Origin: an uncultured Bacteroidales bacterium
Lineage (GTDB): Bacteria; Bacteroidota; Bacteroidia; Bacteroidales; UBA932
Length of the DNA: 45,877 nt
Direction: 5' to 3'
Assembly: GCA_949296645.1 (NCBI GenBank)
Contig: CASFPH010000029.1
Coordinates: forward strand, 1-45,877
The stretch's first letter is position 1; the number at the start of each line of letters is the position of its first letter. Positions 17,809 to 26,954 of this stretch are shown in pieces. Both the position numbers and the translations under genes were made by a program. The notes under the pieces are model-generated. The model saw only the letters and a program-made list of their open reading frames with translations. It was not told the origin of the DNA and ran no database searches.

Positions 17809-17819
17809 GATTGCAAAAA

Positions 17820-18221
17820 CTATATTTCTATCTTTTCAAGAGTAAATACATAATAGTCTTTCGTGTGTGGAACTGAAGCACAGGAAAGACTATTCGTATT
17901 TATACCCTGCAGGTTTCTCTTGTCTGTCCCGCTTTTGAATATCAGGGACGGAATGTATGATGCGTAGTTTTTATAGTCCTGTTGCGTCAATATGTTCTGA
18001 TGGCTGAAAGCGCTTGACCTGGTCATCATAATCAGGTTCATTGCTTTTTCGAAATCGCTTTCCGGCATATTGAATGAATAGTTTCCTGATTCTGTCTCCT
18101 GAATACGCATAGTATCGTATCTGCATGTGCATATATTTCGGAAACCTGCCAAGATTCCGAAAAAAACAAGCACAAGTGCCGATAGAGTTATTATAATATG
18201 TATCCTTGAGCCGGATTTCAT
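17820..18221 (-). CDS. Small membrane-anchored protein of unknown function
   Basis: A 133-aa protein with one N-terminal hydrophobic segment (about residues 7-28, HIIITLSALVLVFFGILAG), so it is probably anchored in the membrane with a soluble domain outside. I recognise no family. An ATG at 18269 is in frame, but the -7 box (TACCTTTG, 18265-18258) lies after it, so the start at 18221 is preferred. It is on the same strand as nuoA but 180 bp away, with regulatory repeats between; co-transcription is unlikely. Confidence 0.6.
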   Translation of the reverse strand: MKSGSRIHIIITLSALVLVFFGILAGFRNICTCRYDTMRIQETESGNYSFNMPESDFEKAMNLIMMTRSSAFSHQNILTQQDYKNYASYIPSLIFKSGTDKRNLQGINTNSLSCASVPHTKDYYVFTLEKIEI

Positions 18222-18257
18222 TGCTGCATTTTTCCTTTGCCGTTTGAAAACGGAGGC

Positions 18258-18265
18258 CAAAGGTA
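18258..18265 (-). promoter_or_regulatory. Promoter -7 element of the 133-aa gene
   Basis: TACCTTTG on the minus strand (18265-18258), 36 bp before the ATG at 18221. It decides the start choice for that gene. Confidence 0.45.
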
Positions 18266-18338
18266 ACAATTATTTGTCTTGTCCTGAAAAACTTTACCTG
18301 AAAAAATAAATTTTACATATCATAAAAAGTTTGTGTCA

Positions 18339-19130
18339 TATTCAGATACATCAGTACGACGCCGATTGCACACTCGATTTTGCCCTGAAAACGTAACATG
18401 CCTCGGAGTGCCCTCTGGCAGGGATTGGTTGTATTTTTCTTTTGCGGCGGCTGGCGAGTCTGTTGGCGGTTGCGTGGTACTTCGTTGATTATCAGCAATA
18501 TATAAAAATTCAGCTTGCACACTCGCCTGAAAAACGCCCGAAATCAGGGTGAGTCCGTAAGAGCTCTCCGCGACAATCAGTTCAGGCCCTGGAAACGCAA
18601 CCTGCCTCAGAGTGCCCTCTGGAGGGGATGGGGTGTATTTTTCTTCTGCGGGCGCGGGTGAGTCTGTTCGCCACCTCTGCGTATTTTGCTGATTTTCAGC
18701 AATATATAAAAGTACAGTTTGCACACTCGCCTGAAAAAAGCCCGAATTCGAGGTGAGTCCGTAAGAACTCTCCGCGTCAATCAGTTCATTTTCAGATAGT
18801 TCAGTACGACACCGACTACACACTCGATTTGGCCTTAAAATCGTAACATGCCTCAGAGTGCCCTCTGGCAGGGATTAGGTGTATTTTTCTTCAGCGCGTG
18901 CGGTCAAGTCTGTTCGCGTCCTCTAGGTACTCCGCTGACTTTCAGTAACTTATAAAACTCAGCTTGCACACTCGCCCCAAAAACGCCCGAAATCCCCGCG
19001 AGTCCGTAAGAGTCCTCCGTGTCAATCAGCTCATTTTCAGATAGTTCAGTACAACACCGACTACACACTCGATTTGGCCCCGGAAACGCAACATGCCTCA
19101 GAGTGCCCTCTTGCGGGGATTGGGTGTATT
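18339..19130. repeat. Degenerate ~245-bp tandem repeat, about 3.3 copies
   Basis: The block GAGTGCCCTCT recurs at 18407, 18610, 18856 and 19101, i.e. spacings of 203, 246 and 245 bp. Other blocks shared by the units are a CACACTCG box, a GAGTCCGTAAGAG box, GTGTATTTTTCTTC and TTCAGCAATATATAAA. The second unit lacks about 43 bp that the others have. The copies are roughly 80% alike by eye. Minus-strand reading frames cross the units with a repeated SSYGLT...SGVFQASVQ phrase, but stops and length changes differ among copies, so coding is doubtful. The array fills most of the 1-kb gap between the 133-aa gene and tRNA-Lys. Confidence 0.85.
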
Positions 19131-19192
19131 ATATGAATGTTCTGCAGTAAGGCATAGTTTGATGAAAGTTGGGGTATCCGATAAAAAACAAA

Positions 19193-19216
19193 GGCTGCAT
19201 CGAATTCGACACAGTC
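19193..19216 (-). terminator. Terminator after tRNA-Lys
   Basis: A near-perfect hairpin (GGCTGCATCGAA/TTCGACACAGTC, one mismatch and some G-T pairs). On the minus strand it is followed by TTTGTTTTTT, as a Rho-independent terminator should be. It lies about 50 bp after the tRNA. Confidence 0.7.
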
Positions 19217-19267
19217 TTTTTGAGTTTTTTTTAGTTTTAAAGGTCCCGGTTTTGTCCGGAATTTTCG

Positions 19268-19340
19268 TGATCCGCTTGGGGTTCGAACCCAAGACCCCAA
19301 CATTAAAAGTGTTGTGCTCTACCTACTGAGCTAGCGAATC
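19268..19340 (-). tRNA. tRNA-Lys (anticodon UUU)
   Basis: 73 nt. The acceptor stem GATTCGC/GCGGATC has one G-T pair. The D arm is AGCTCAGTAGGTAGAGC; the anticodon stem CAACA/TGTTG holds loop CTTTTAA (anticodon TTT). The T arm is TTGGG-TTCGAAC-CCCAA, and the discriminator is A. The 3' CCA is not encoded. It has a clear promoter upstream and a terminator downstream. Confidence 0.96.
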
Positions 19341-19363
19341 ATCCCGTTTTGTTTTTGGGACTG

Positions 19364-19394
19364 CAAAGGTAGAAAAATAACGTCATTATCCAAA
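19364..19394 (-). promoter_or_regulatory. Promoter of tRNA-Lys
   Basis: On the minus strand TTTG (19394-19391), 19 bp, TACCTTTG (19371-19364). A start near 19357 gives a 17-nt leader before the tRNA. Confidence 0.7.
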
Positions 19395-19477
19395 ACAAAT
19401 TATTTATTTTCGCATCGGGAAATAAATTGGGTATATTTATAATACGTGCTTATACGTGGCTTATACATGAATGCAAT

Positions 19478-20416
19478 ATGAATTTTAAAGGTGAAATAAT
19501 GTCATTTTTGTCGGAAAACGGGATAATATGCGAGTGCAGGGGTGATGTGCTGCTGTGCAGGGTCAGGTCTGCAGGTATTTCCGGAAATTATGAAAGGGCA
19601 GGCATTTCCGGTGAAAATGATGTTGTTGCTGGTGGTGCCAGGGAATTGTTTCTGGAAATAGTACCTGTGTCACTTTCGGCTTGTGGAACATGTGATTCCG
19701 TTATTCAGATTCAAGTACATTCTGCCGGTAGAATTCTGCTGTATGAGGATTATTGGCGTAGGGCAGGGGACAATGCAAGAAAAAGGTTGCTTGCACATTT
19801 GGGAAAATTCCGTTCCGTATTTGCGAGAAAATGCAGGGTGGAAAGGATTGCCCCGGCAGAGAGTTCGGATTTCATGAACCGCTTCCACAGTTATGGTGCT
19901 GCATCCGCTGCATATCATTATGCTCTTTATTATGGTGAAGAGATGGTGGCGGTCGCTACGTTTTCTTCAGGCAGGAAGATCAAGAGAGTATTCGTGAATG
20001 GTAATCTTGATACAAAACAGGTGGAAATGAGGTCCCATGAATGGATAAGATATGTTTCCCTGCCTGATGTGAGGGTTGCAGGCGGTATGGGGCGTCTTCT
20101 TAAAGCATTCATAAACGATGTTAATCCGGATGACGTGATGAGTTATGCAGATCTGGAGTGGTCGGACGGAGATGTTTACAGAAAGCTGGATTTCATAGAG
20201 ACGGGAAGTCTGCCTCCTGTGGAATTTTATGTAGATCCGGTTACTTGTGCCAGAATATCAAGGAAGAAGGTGGATGAGAATCAGAAAAAAATACGGAATC
20301 TCTATGACAGGGATTCCGTGTCGGAGTATCTCAGAATTAAAAACCCAGGAAGCAGAAAATACCTGTGGATAAATCCAATGTATCTGCAGGACGGATACAG
20401 GCTGCTTATTTTGTAA
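19478..20416 (+). CDS. Protein with GNAT-like C-terminal region
   Basis: A 312-aa cytosolic protein with no assigned function. The region from about residue 125 to 265 resembles the acyltransferase-like domain found beside nuclease domains in phage Hef-like homing endonucleases: FHSYGAASAAYHYALYYGEEMVAVATFS, then HEWIRYVSLPDVRVAGGMGRLLKAFI and DVMSYADLEWSDGDVYRKLDFIETG. The N-terminal 120 residues carry several Cys (ICECRGDVLLC, ACGTCD) and may be a separate nucleic-acid or metal-binding part. The start is uncertain: the ATG at 19499 has AAAGGTG upstream and is an alternative. Its last 11 bp overlap the end of the Clp gene on the other strand. Confidence 0.6.
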   Translation: MNFKGEIMSFLSENGIICECRGDVLLCRVRSAGISGNYERAGISGENDVVAGGARELFLEIVPVSLSACGTCDSVIQIQVHSAGRILLYEDYWRRAGDNARKRLLAHLGKFRSVFARKCRVERIAPAESSDFMNRFHSYGAASAAYHYALYYGEEMVAVATFSSGRKIKRVFVNGNLDTKQVEMRSHEWIRYVSLPDVRVAGGMGRLLKAFINDVNPDDVMSYADLEWSDGDVYRKLDFIETGSLPPVEFYVDPVTCARISRKKVDENQKKIRNLYDRDSVSEYLRIKNPGSRKYLWINPMYLQDGYRLLIL

Positions 20417-22862
20417 TGATTATTTCCCTGCCTTCCGTCTTCATGAAAATGGTTTCTCCTGCATTTACCCTGCCGTTTATTATCATATCGGCTATGGTGT
20501 CTTCTATGATGTTCTGGATCACTCTTTTTACCGGTCTGGCACCGAATTCCGGGTCATATCCCTTTTCCGCTATTGCGTAAGTGACCGACTTGACATAATC
20601 CAACCGGTATCCCAGAGCTTCTATCCTTTTTTTTACTTCTTTTATTTCTATGTCGGCGATTTCAGCCAGACTTTCCTTCGAAAGCGGACTGAACAATACG
20701 AATTCATCTATTCTGTTCCTGAATTCAGGTGTAAATGATTTTTCAAGAGCTTTGGAAATGATATTCCTGCTTCTTTCATCCATGTTCCTGTTGGTAGGGG
20801 TAGAATATCCCATAGCTGAAAAGCTGCTTTTGAGTTCCTTTGTCCCTATGTTGGATGTCATTATTATTATAGTGTTCCTGAAGTCTATGGAGCGTCCGTT
20901 ACTATCTGTAAGACGTCCTTCGTCCATTACCTGAAGCAGCAGATTGTAGATGTCGTCGTGGGCTTTTTCTATTTCGTCGAGCAGTACTACCGAGTACGGA
21001 CGGTTTCTCACCCTTTCGCTCAATTCTCCTCCTTCATTATATCCTACGTACCCTGGAGGCGCACCTATGAGACGGCTTACCGAGTATTTCTCCATGAATT
21101 CGCTCATGTCTATCCTGATAAGGCTTTCTTCACTGTCGAACATGTATTCGGCCAGTTTCTTTGCCAGCTGGGTCTTTCCGACACCTGTAGGCCCCATGAA
21201 AAGAAATGTACCTATGGGTTTCCTGGGATTTTTAAGACCTGTCCTGCTTCTGATTATCGATTTGCATACGGTTTCTATTGCACTGTCCTGACCTATTATT
21301 ATCTGTTTCAGGGTTTTCTCCATTTCGGAAATCTTCTCGTTTTCACTTTTGGTCATTTTGTGGACAGGAATTCCGGATATCATGGAAACTGTTTTCGCTA
21401 TGTCCGATGATGTTATTGTGGGAATAATGTCGTTGTCCGCATGTTTATTGCAGTATGTCCTTACCATTGAACCCGCTTCATCCATTACATCTATCGCTTT
21501 GTCGGGAAGGGCTCTCGTCGTGATATAGCGTATCGAAAGGTTTATGCATGTGCGTATGGCGTTATCATCGTATTTTACTTTATGGAAGTTCTCGTAATAT
21601 ACCTTTACGGCATTCAGAATTGCCAGCGTGTCGTCAAAGCCGGTTGCTTCCACTGTTATTTTCTGGAAACGCCTTTCCAGAGCCTTGTCCTTTTCTATTA
21701 TCTGCCTGTATTCGTCAGCCGTTGTCGTACCGATACACCTTATTTCCCCGTTTGCCAGTGCAGGTTTCAGCATATTGGCCGCATCGAGGCTTCCTGGTGT
21801 GCCTCCGGCTCCTATTATGTTATGTATTTCGTCAATGAACAGTATAATTTGCGGATTTGTCTTCAGTTCGCTGACAAGTGCCTTTATACGTTCTTCGAAC
21901 TGTCCCCTGAATTTGGTTCCGGCTACCATGGAGCCAAGGTCTATTGAAACTATTTCCGTGCCTGTGAGGGAGTCCGGTGCGCTGCCGTCGGCAATCATTG
22001 CGGCAAGACCCTCGACGATTGCTGTCTTTCCTACTCCAGGTTCTCCTGTCAATATGGCATTGTTCTTTTTCCTTCGTCCGAGAACCTGTGCGAGTCTCAT
22101 TATTTCCTTGTCGCGGCATACCACCTTGTCGTTCTTGCCTTCAGCCGCTTTTCTGGTAAGGTTTGTTCCGTACCGGTTTATTATCGGCGTATTTACAGGT
22201 GTGATTGCAGGATGGTTTGCAGGTATGTCTGTCGTATCTGTTTTATCCGGTATACCCGGAGTGTCGGGTATATCAGATCTATCATGCATATCATGTATAT
22301 CACGTGTGTCCTGTGCAGTCATTCTCTTATCAGTATTCTGTTCGTTTCCGATGTATTTTTCGGAAAGTTCTTCTATTATGCTGTCGTCCGTTTTTCTTCT
22401 TTCGAGCATTTTACCTTTGTGTTCATAAAGATATCTGTCCGTATATTCCAGAAATTTGTCGTAAGTAAACGATATGTTTGCGAACTGTTCCGAGCATTTG
22501 CCGCAATTCCTGTGCAGTATGGCCATGAGGAAATGGATGGCCTCGATGTTCCTGCCTATGTTGAAGTTGCTGAATTCCAGCATTGCAAGCCTTATGACAT
22601 CCATGCATTCGTCGCTGAAAGTGTCTGTGAACGAGTTGCTTTCAGTCGGTTCTTCCTTGAGAAGAAATCTCAGTGCATTTTCAAGATTCCCCATGTCGAC
22701 GCCAGAATATTCTGTCATGATTCTGTATGCCATGTTTTTTCTGTGGCGTATTATTCCAAGCAGAAGGTGGTCCGGTGTGATTTCGCTATTATTGAGCGCT
22801 ATCGCTTCTTCACCTGCGTATGATATGACGGTGTTGGCTTCTTTTGAAAATCTGGTCTGCAT
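20406..22862 (-). CDS. Clp/Hsp100 AAA+ unfoldase (ClpA/ClpC type)
   Basis: An 818-aa two-ring ATPase that unfolds proteins, probably for ClpP. The Clp N domain (two repeats) covers residues about 1-140. A low-complexity linker rich in Asp, Ile, Thr and Pro follows (about 175-215). The D1 ring has Walker A GEPGVGKTAI and Walker B LFIDEIHNI; D2 has GPTGVGKTQL and VLLDEIEKAHDDI, plus a C-terminal D2 small domain. No coiled-coil M domain is inserted in D1, so it is closer to ClpA than to typical ClpC. The segment SSFSAMGYST is where the ClpP loop ([I/V/L]-G-[F/L]) normally sits; MGY would be an unusual version. Start 22862 is chosen because the promoter -7 box overlaps the alternative ATG at 22880. 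Confidence 0.9.
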   Translation of the reverse strand: MQTRFSKEANTVISYAGEEAIALNNSEITPDHLLLGIIRHRKNMAYRIMTEYSGVDMGNLENALRFLLKEEPTESNSFTDTFSDECMDVIRLAMLEFSNFNIGRNIEAIHFLMAILHRNCGKCSEQFANISFTYDKFLEYTDRYLYEHKGKMLERRKTDDSIIEELSEKYIGNEQNTDKRMTAQDTRDIHDMHDRSDIPDTPGIPDKTDTTDIPANHPAITPVNTPIINRYGTNLTRKAAEGKNDKVVCRDKEIMRLAQVLGRRKKNNAILTGEPGVGKTAIVEGLAAMIADGSAPDSLTGTEIVSIDLGSMVAGTKFRGQFEERIKALVSELKTNPQIILFIDEIHNIIGAGGTPGSLDAANMLKPALANGEIRCIGTTTADEYRQIIEKDKALERRFQKITVEATGFDDTLAILNAVKVYYENFHKVKYDDNAIRTCINLSIRYITTRALPDKAIDVMDEAGSMVRTYCNKHADNDIIPTITSSDIAKTVSMISGIPVHKMTKSENEKISEMEKTLKQIIIGQDSAIETVCKSIIRSRTGLKNPRKPIGTFLFMGPTGVGKTQLAKKLAEYMFDSEESLIRIDMSEFMEKYSVSRLIGAPPGYVGYNEGGELSERVRNRPYSVVLLDEIEKAHDDIYNLLLQVMDEGRLTDSNGRSIDFRNTIIIMTSNIGTKELKSSFSAMGYSTPTNRNMDERSRNIISKALEKSFTPEFRNRIDEFVLFSPLSKESLAEIADIEIKEVKKRIEALGYRLDYVKSVTYAIAEKGYDPEFGARPVKRVIQNIIEDTIADMIINGRVNAGETIFMKTEGREIIITK

Positions 22863-22877
22863 TTTTCTAAATTTCGC

Positions 22878-22908
22878 CAAAAATAATAAAAATAGTATTG
22901 GGCTGCAA
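22878..22908 (-). promoter_or_regulatory. Promoter of the Clp gene
   Basis: On the minus strand TTG (22908-22906), 20 bp, TATTTTTG (22885-22878). The expected start near 22871 lies after the ATG at 22880 and before the ATG at 22862, so it decides the start. Confidence 0.6.
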
Positions 22909-22977
22909 TTTTAAAAAAAGTTGTGGTTTTTTGATTTTATGACTAACTTAGCCGACTATATTTTAAATGAGAAGAAG

Positions 22978-25473
22978 ATGATCGGATTGGAAGAAAATAA
23001 GGACAGAATCATTAGAATCAACATAGAAGACGAGATGAAAAGCGCCTATATCGATTATTCGATGTCGGTTATTGTGTCTCGTGCGTTGCCTGATGTAAGG
23101 GACGGTCTCAAGCCTGTGCACAGAAGGGTATTGTTCGGAATGTCAGAACTTGGAGTCGTTTCAAATCAGCCTCACAAGAAGTCGGCGCGTATTGTGGGGG
23201 AAGTTCTCGGAAAGTATCATCCGCACGGTGATTCAAGCGTATACGATACCATGGTAAGAATGGCTCAGGACTGGAGTTTGAGGTATATGCTTGTGGACGG
23301 ACAGGGTAACTTCGGTTCAATCGACGGTGACTCTCCTGCGGCCATGCGTTATACAGAAGCAAGGTTGAGAAAATTTGCAGAAGAAATTCTTGCCGACCTT
23401 GACAAGGATACGGTCGATTTCAGGAACAATTTTGACGATACCCTTAAAGAACCTGTGGTGCTGCCTGCGAAGGCTCCGCTTCTTTTGCTCAACGGCTCTT
23501 CCGGTATTGCGGTAGGTATGGCTACGAATATGGCTCCCCACAATCTCTCTGAAGTATGCGACGGCATAATAGCATATATCGACAACAGGGAAATCACCAC
23601 TGAAGAGCTGATGCAGTATATAAAGGGTCCTGATTTTCCTACCGGAGGCATTATTCAGGGACGTCAGGGTATCAGGGATGCATTCGAAACCGGAAGAGGC
23701 AGGGTAGTTGTAAGGGCCAAGACCGAAATAGAGGTACATGACAGCGGACGCGAAGTAATCGTAGTAAAGGAAATACCTTATATGGTCAACAAGAGGGAGC
23801 TTATCGAAAAGATAGCCGAACTTGTAGAGTCCAAGAAAATAGACGGTATATCGTATGTCAACGACGAGAGCGACAGAAACGGTATGAGAATAGTTATAAA
23901 ATTGAAGATGGGAGCCGTGGCCAATGTCGTTCTCAATACACTGTTCAAATATACGCAGCTCCAGTCGACGTTTTCGGTCAATAATATAGCACTGGTGGAC
24001 GGACGTCCGCGTATTCTCAATCTTAAGGATCTTATAAAGTATTTTGTCAGGCACCGTCATGACGTTGTTGTTAGACGTACCCAGTTTGAACTCAATCAGG
24101 CAGAGAAAAGGGCGCATATTCTGGAAGGACTGTTGAAGGCTCTTGATTTCATAGACGAAGTAATAAATATAATAAGGTCTTCCGCTACAGTGGATGATGC
24201 AAAGGCTGGACTTAGCGAAAGGTTCGGGTTTACCGAATTACAGGCCAATGCAATCGTCGAGATGAGGCTCCGCCAGTTGGCAAACATGGAGCGTAACAAG
24301 CTGCAGTCCGAATATGACGATCTTCTTAAAGTTATAGAACATCTTAAGGATATTCTTTCAAGTTATGATCTGCAGATGGGTATCATAAAGGACGAACTGA
24401 GGGACCTTAAGGAAAGATACGGTGACGACAGACGTTCCGAAATAGTGGCTTCCGCAGAAGAATTCAATCCGGAAGATTTTTATGCTGACGAAGATGTGGT
24501 CATTACTATTTCACATCTGGGATATATCAAGAGGACTCCGTTGAACGAGTACAGATTGCAGAACAGAGGTGGAATGGGAGCGAAGGGCAGTACTACGAGG
24601 GACGAGGATTTCATCGAGCATATATATGTGGCAAACATGCACAGTACCATATTGTTCTTTACCCAGAACGGAAAATGTTTCTGGCTGAAGGTATACGATA
24701 TACCGGAAGGTTCAAAGGCTTCCAAGGGACGTGCTATACAGAATGTGCTTAATATCGAGCCCGACGACAAGGTCAGGGCCTATATAAATGTAAAGAATCT
24801 CTCAGATGAGGATTATGTGAACAACAATTACATAATACTCGGTACAAAGAGGGGTATAATCAAGAAGACCTCGCTTGAGGCCTATTCGCGTCCGCGTGCA
24901 AACGGTGTGAACGCCATAACGATAAAGGACGGTGACGAGCTTCTCGAAGCGCTTCTTACAAACGGAAAATCTGAAATCCTGATGGCCGGAAGAGATGGTA
25001 AATGCGTGAGGTTCAGTGAGGAAAGTGTAAGGGCAATCGGACGTACCGCCGCCGGAGTAAAGGGCATTTCAGTGGAAGACAGTGATGAGGTTATAGGAAT
25101 GATTGCCGTAGATCCCGAATCGGATGACGTGAAGCATATTATGGTGGTGAGCGAAAACGGGTTCGGAAAGAGATCCGATCTTGCCGATTACCGTATCACC
25201 AACAGGGGGGCAAAAGGAGTCAAGACTCTCAATATAACTGAAAAAACAGGTTCCCTGATTGCAATCAAGGATGTGAATGACGAAAATGACCTGATGATAA
25301 TCAACAAGTCCGGCATTACGATCAGACTTGCAGTTTCAGATGTAAGGGTAGCCGGAAGGGCAACACAGGGAGTCAAACTCATAAACATCAAGGAAGGTGA
25401 CAGCATAGCCGCTGTATGCAAGGTGAACAAGAGTGAGGAAAAGCCCGTTGAAACAGATGATGAAAACAAATAA
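22978..25473 (+). CDS. gyrA: DNA gyrase subunit A
   Basis: An 831-aa type II topoisomerase subunit that cuts and rejoins DNA. The catalytic tyrosine is in [10 protein letters not shown]. The quinolone region reads [17 protein letters not shown], with Ser and Asp at the positions changed in resistant strains, so the sequence is of the sensitive type. The C-terminal part holds six beta-pinwheel blades with a GQ-like box ([11 protein letters not shown]). Start 22978 fits the usual short N-terminus before [35 protein letters not shown]; the frame also opens upstream at 22921 and 22939. The TPR gene follows 35 bp later. Confidence 0.97.
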   Translation: MIGLEENKDRIIRINIEDEMKSAYIDYSMSVIVSRALPDVRDGLKPVHRRVLFGMSELGVVSNQPHKKSARIVGEVLGKYHPHGDSSVYDTMVRMAQDWSLRYMLVDGQGNFGSIDGDSPAAMRYTEARLRKFAEEILADLDKDTVDFRNNFDDTLKEPVVLPAKAPLLLLNGSSGIAVGMATNMAPHNLSEVCDGIIAYIDNREITTEELMQYIKGPDFPTGGIIQGRQGIRDAFETGRGRVVVRAKTEIEVHDSGREVIVVKEIPYMVNKRELIEKIAELVESKKIDGISYVNDESDRNGMRIVIKLKMGAVANVVLNTLFKYTQLQSTFSVNNIALVDGRPRILNLKDLIKYFVRHRHDVVVRRTQFELNQAEKRAHILEGLLKALDFIDEVINIIRSSATVDDAKAGLSERFGFTELQANAIVEMRLRQLANMERNKLQSEYDDLLKVIEHLKDILSSYDLQMGIIKDELRDLKERYGDDRRSEIVASAEEFNPEDFYADEDVVITISHLGYIKRTPLNEYRLQNRGGMGAKGSTTRDEDFIEHIYVANMHSTILFFTQNGKCFWLKVYDIPEGSKASKGRAIQNVLNIEPDDKVRAYINVKNLSDEDYVNNNYIILGTKRGIIKKTSLEAYSRPRANGVNAITIKDGDELLEALLTNGKSEILMAGRDGKCVRFSEESVRAIGRTAAGVKGISVEDSDEVIGMIAVDPESDDVKHIMVVSENGFGKRSDLADYRITNRGAKGVKTLNITEKTGSLIAIKDVNDENDLMIINKSGITIRLAVSDVRVAGRATQGVKLINIKEGDSIAAVCKVNKSEEKPVETDDENK

Positions 25474-25508
25474 ACCAATGATATCAAACATTTAATTTAG
25501 TAGTTGAA

Positions 25509-26816
25509 ATGAAAAAATTATTACTAGCAATCGCGCTTCTTTTGACGGTACAATTGGGCGCACAAAGCCTTACTCCTGAAAAGGCACAGTCAGGAATAGA
25601 CAAGGCTCAGGCAAATACCCAGCATCCGAAAAAGGGTTTGAAACCTAAAGCATGGATTGATCTGGCAAAAGCTTACACGGACGCTTACGATGCTCCTACA
25701 CAGTCGATTTGGGTAGGCGCATCCCAGCAGGAAGTAAAGATGCTTATAGGAGACCAGAAAGTGTTGAGTTCTGAAAATGTATCTCTCAACGGTTCCAATT
25801 TCCTTCTTGAAAAATATGAAGACAAGGATGTATATTATGATGAAGCAGGCAAGATTGCCGCAATCATAATAACGAAGCCTCTTGTTCAGGGTGACATGCT
25901 CAAAGCTGCTTCCGATGCCCTCAAGAAGGCAAATGAACTTGCTACAGGATCTTCAGATAAGGACAAGGTAAAAGGAGCTCTGGAAATGCTGAAGCAGAAG
26001 TATATCAGCAACGCCATGTCATATTATACAATCGGTGATTTCAAGATTGCAAGCGAAGACTTCGGTAACTCTGTGGCTATTTCCAATTCTCTCGGTCAGA
26101 TAGACACTACCATCATTTTCTATACAGGTCTTACAGCCGTGATGAACAAGGATTATAATAGGGCAATCGAGTATCTTACGGAATGTCTCAAATACAACTA
26201 TGACCAGAACGGTGACATCTATTCTTACATAGGTGATGCATACAAGTCTCTTGACCAGATAGACAAGACAAAGGAAATACTTGCCGAAGGATTTACTAAA
26301 TACCCTAATAACCAGGCTATTCTGGTATCTCTTATCAATGCATACATAGACTCGAACGATGATCCGAAGAAAGTTCTTGAGTTCATAACCATAGCTCAGA
26401 AGAACGAACCGAACAACGCAACTCTCTATTATGCGGAAGGTAATGTATGGAAGAACCTTAAGGATTTCGACAAGGCAATGGAATGCTACAAAAAATCCCT
26501 TGAAGTAGATCCTAACTTCGTTTACGGTTATTTCAGTATAGGCGACGCATACTACAACAAGGCTGTCGATCTTCAGACAAAAGCATCCGACGAAATGGAC
26601 AATGCAAAATACGAAGCTTTGATCGTTGAATTCGAAAAGGCTCTTGAAGCTGCGATAGAACCTTTCGAAAAGGCTTTCTCGATTACTGAAGACAAGGAAA
26701 TCAAATCCGTAGTTGCAGAATATCTCAAGAACATCTATTTCCGTTTCCGTGAAAAGAGTTCGGATTTTCAGGCAAATTACGAAAAATACAAGAAGATAGC
26801 CGAAGAAGGCGCGTAG
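25509..26816 (+). CDS. Exported TPR-repeat protein
   Basis: A 435-aa protein. It begins with a clear signal peptide (KKLLLAIALLLTVQLGAQS, cleavage probably after GAQ), so it is periplasmic or surface-linked. From about residue 165 it has at least five TPR-like repeats (for example NKDYNRAIEYLTECLKYN, PNNATLYYAEGNVWKNLKDF, DPNFVYGYFSIGDAYYNKA). It may be a scaffold; a conserved position after gyrA in Bacteroidota is recalled, not proven. No lipobox cysteine is present. It ends at a strong terminator. Confidence 0.88.
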   Translation: MKKLLLAIALLLTVQLGAQSLTPEKAQSGIDKAQANTQHPKKGLKPKAWIDLAKAYTDAYDAPTQSIWVGASQQEVKMLIGDQKVLSSENVSLNGSNFLLEKYEDKDVYYDEAGKIAAIIITKPLVQGDMLKAASDALKKANELATGSSDKDKVKGALEMLKQKYISNAMSYYTIGDFKIASEDFGNSVAISNSLGQIDTTIIFYTGLTAVMNKDYNRAIEYLTECLKYNYDQNGDIYSYIGDAYKSLDQIDKTKEILAEGFTKYPNNQAILVSLINAYIDSNDDPKKVLEFITIAQKNEPNNATLYYAEGNVWKNLKDFDKAMECYKKSLEVDPNFVYGYFSIGDAYYNKAVDLQTKASDEMDNAKYEALIVEFEKALEAAIEPFEKAFSITEDKEIKSVVAEYLKNIYFRFREKSSDFQANYEKYKKIAEEGA

Positions 26817-26841
26817 TATCAGGTTTTGTCTGACGTTTAGG

Positions 26842-26885
26842 GCGTACCGCACGTGACATCTGCAGTAGTTGTCAGTGCGGTACGC
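26842..26885 (+). terminator. Terminator of the gyrA-TPR operon
   Basis: An 11-bp GC-rich stem (GCGTACCGCAC / GTGCGGTACGC), extended by TGACA/TGTCA after a small bulge, followed by TTTTCTG. Confidence 0.8.
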
Positions 26886-26900
26886 TTTTCTGTTTGCAAT

Positions 26901-26932
26901 TTTGTAAAATACGATTCTTCGCACTATCTTTG
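26901..26932 (+). promoter_or_regulatory. Promoter of argS
   Basis: TTTG (26901-26904), 20 bp, TATCTTTG (26925-26932). The argS ATG is 22 bp further on. This is one of the clearest promoters of the Bacteroidota type in the window. Confidence 0.75.
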
Positions 26933-26954
26933 AAAATTATTTATTTGAAAAGAT

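Noticed and set aside
18320..18823. 167-codon minus-strand frame in the tandem repeats
   Set aside because: It only spans two repeat units; the same phrases are interrupted in the other units, as expected for a non-coding repeat.
19268..19340. tRNA-Lys as an integration site of a large element
   Set aside because: No duplicated tRNA end or integrase is seen near it; only the tandem repeats lie on its 3' side.
22978..25473. Quinolone-resistance mutation in gyrA
   Set aside because: The key region reads GDSSVYDT, with the usual Ser and Asp.
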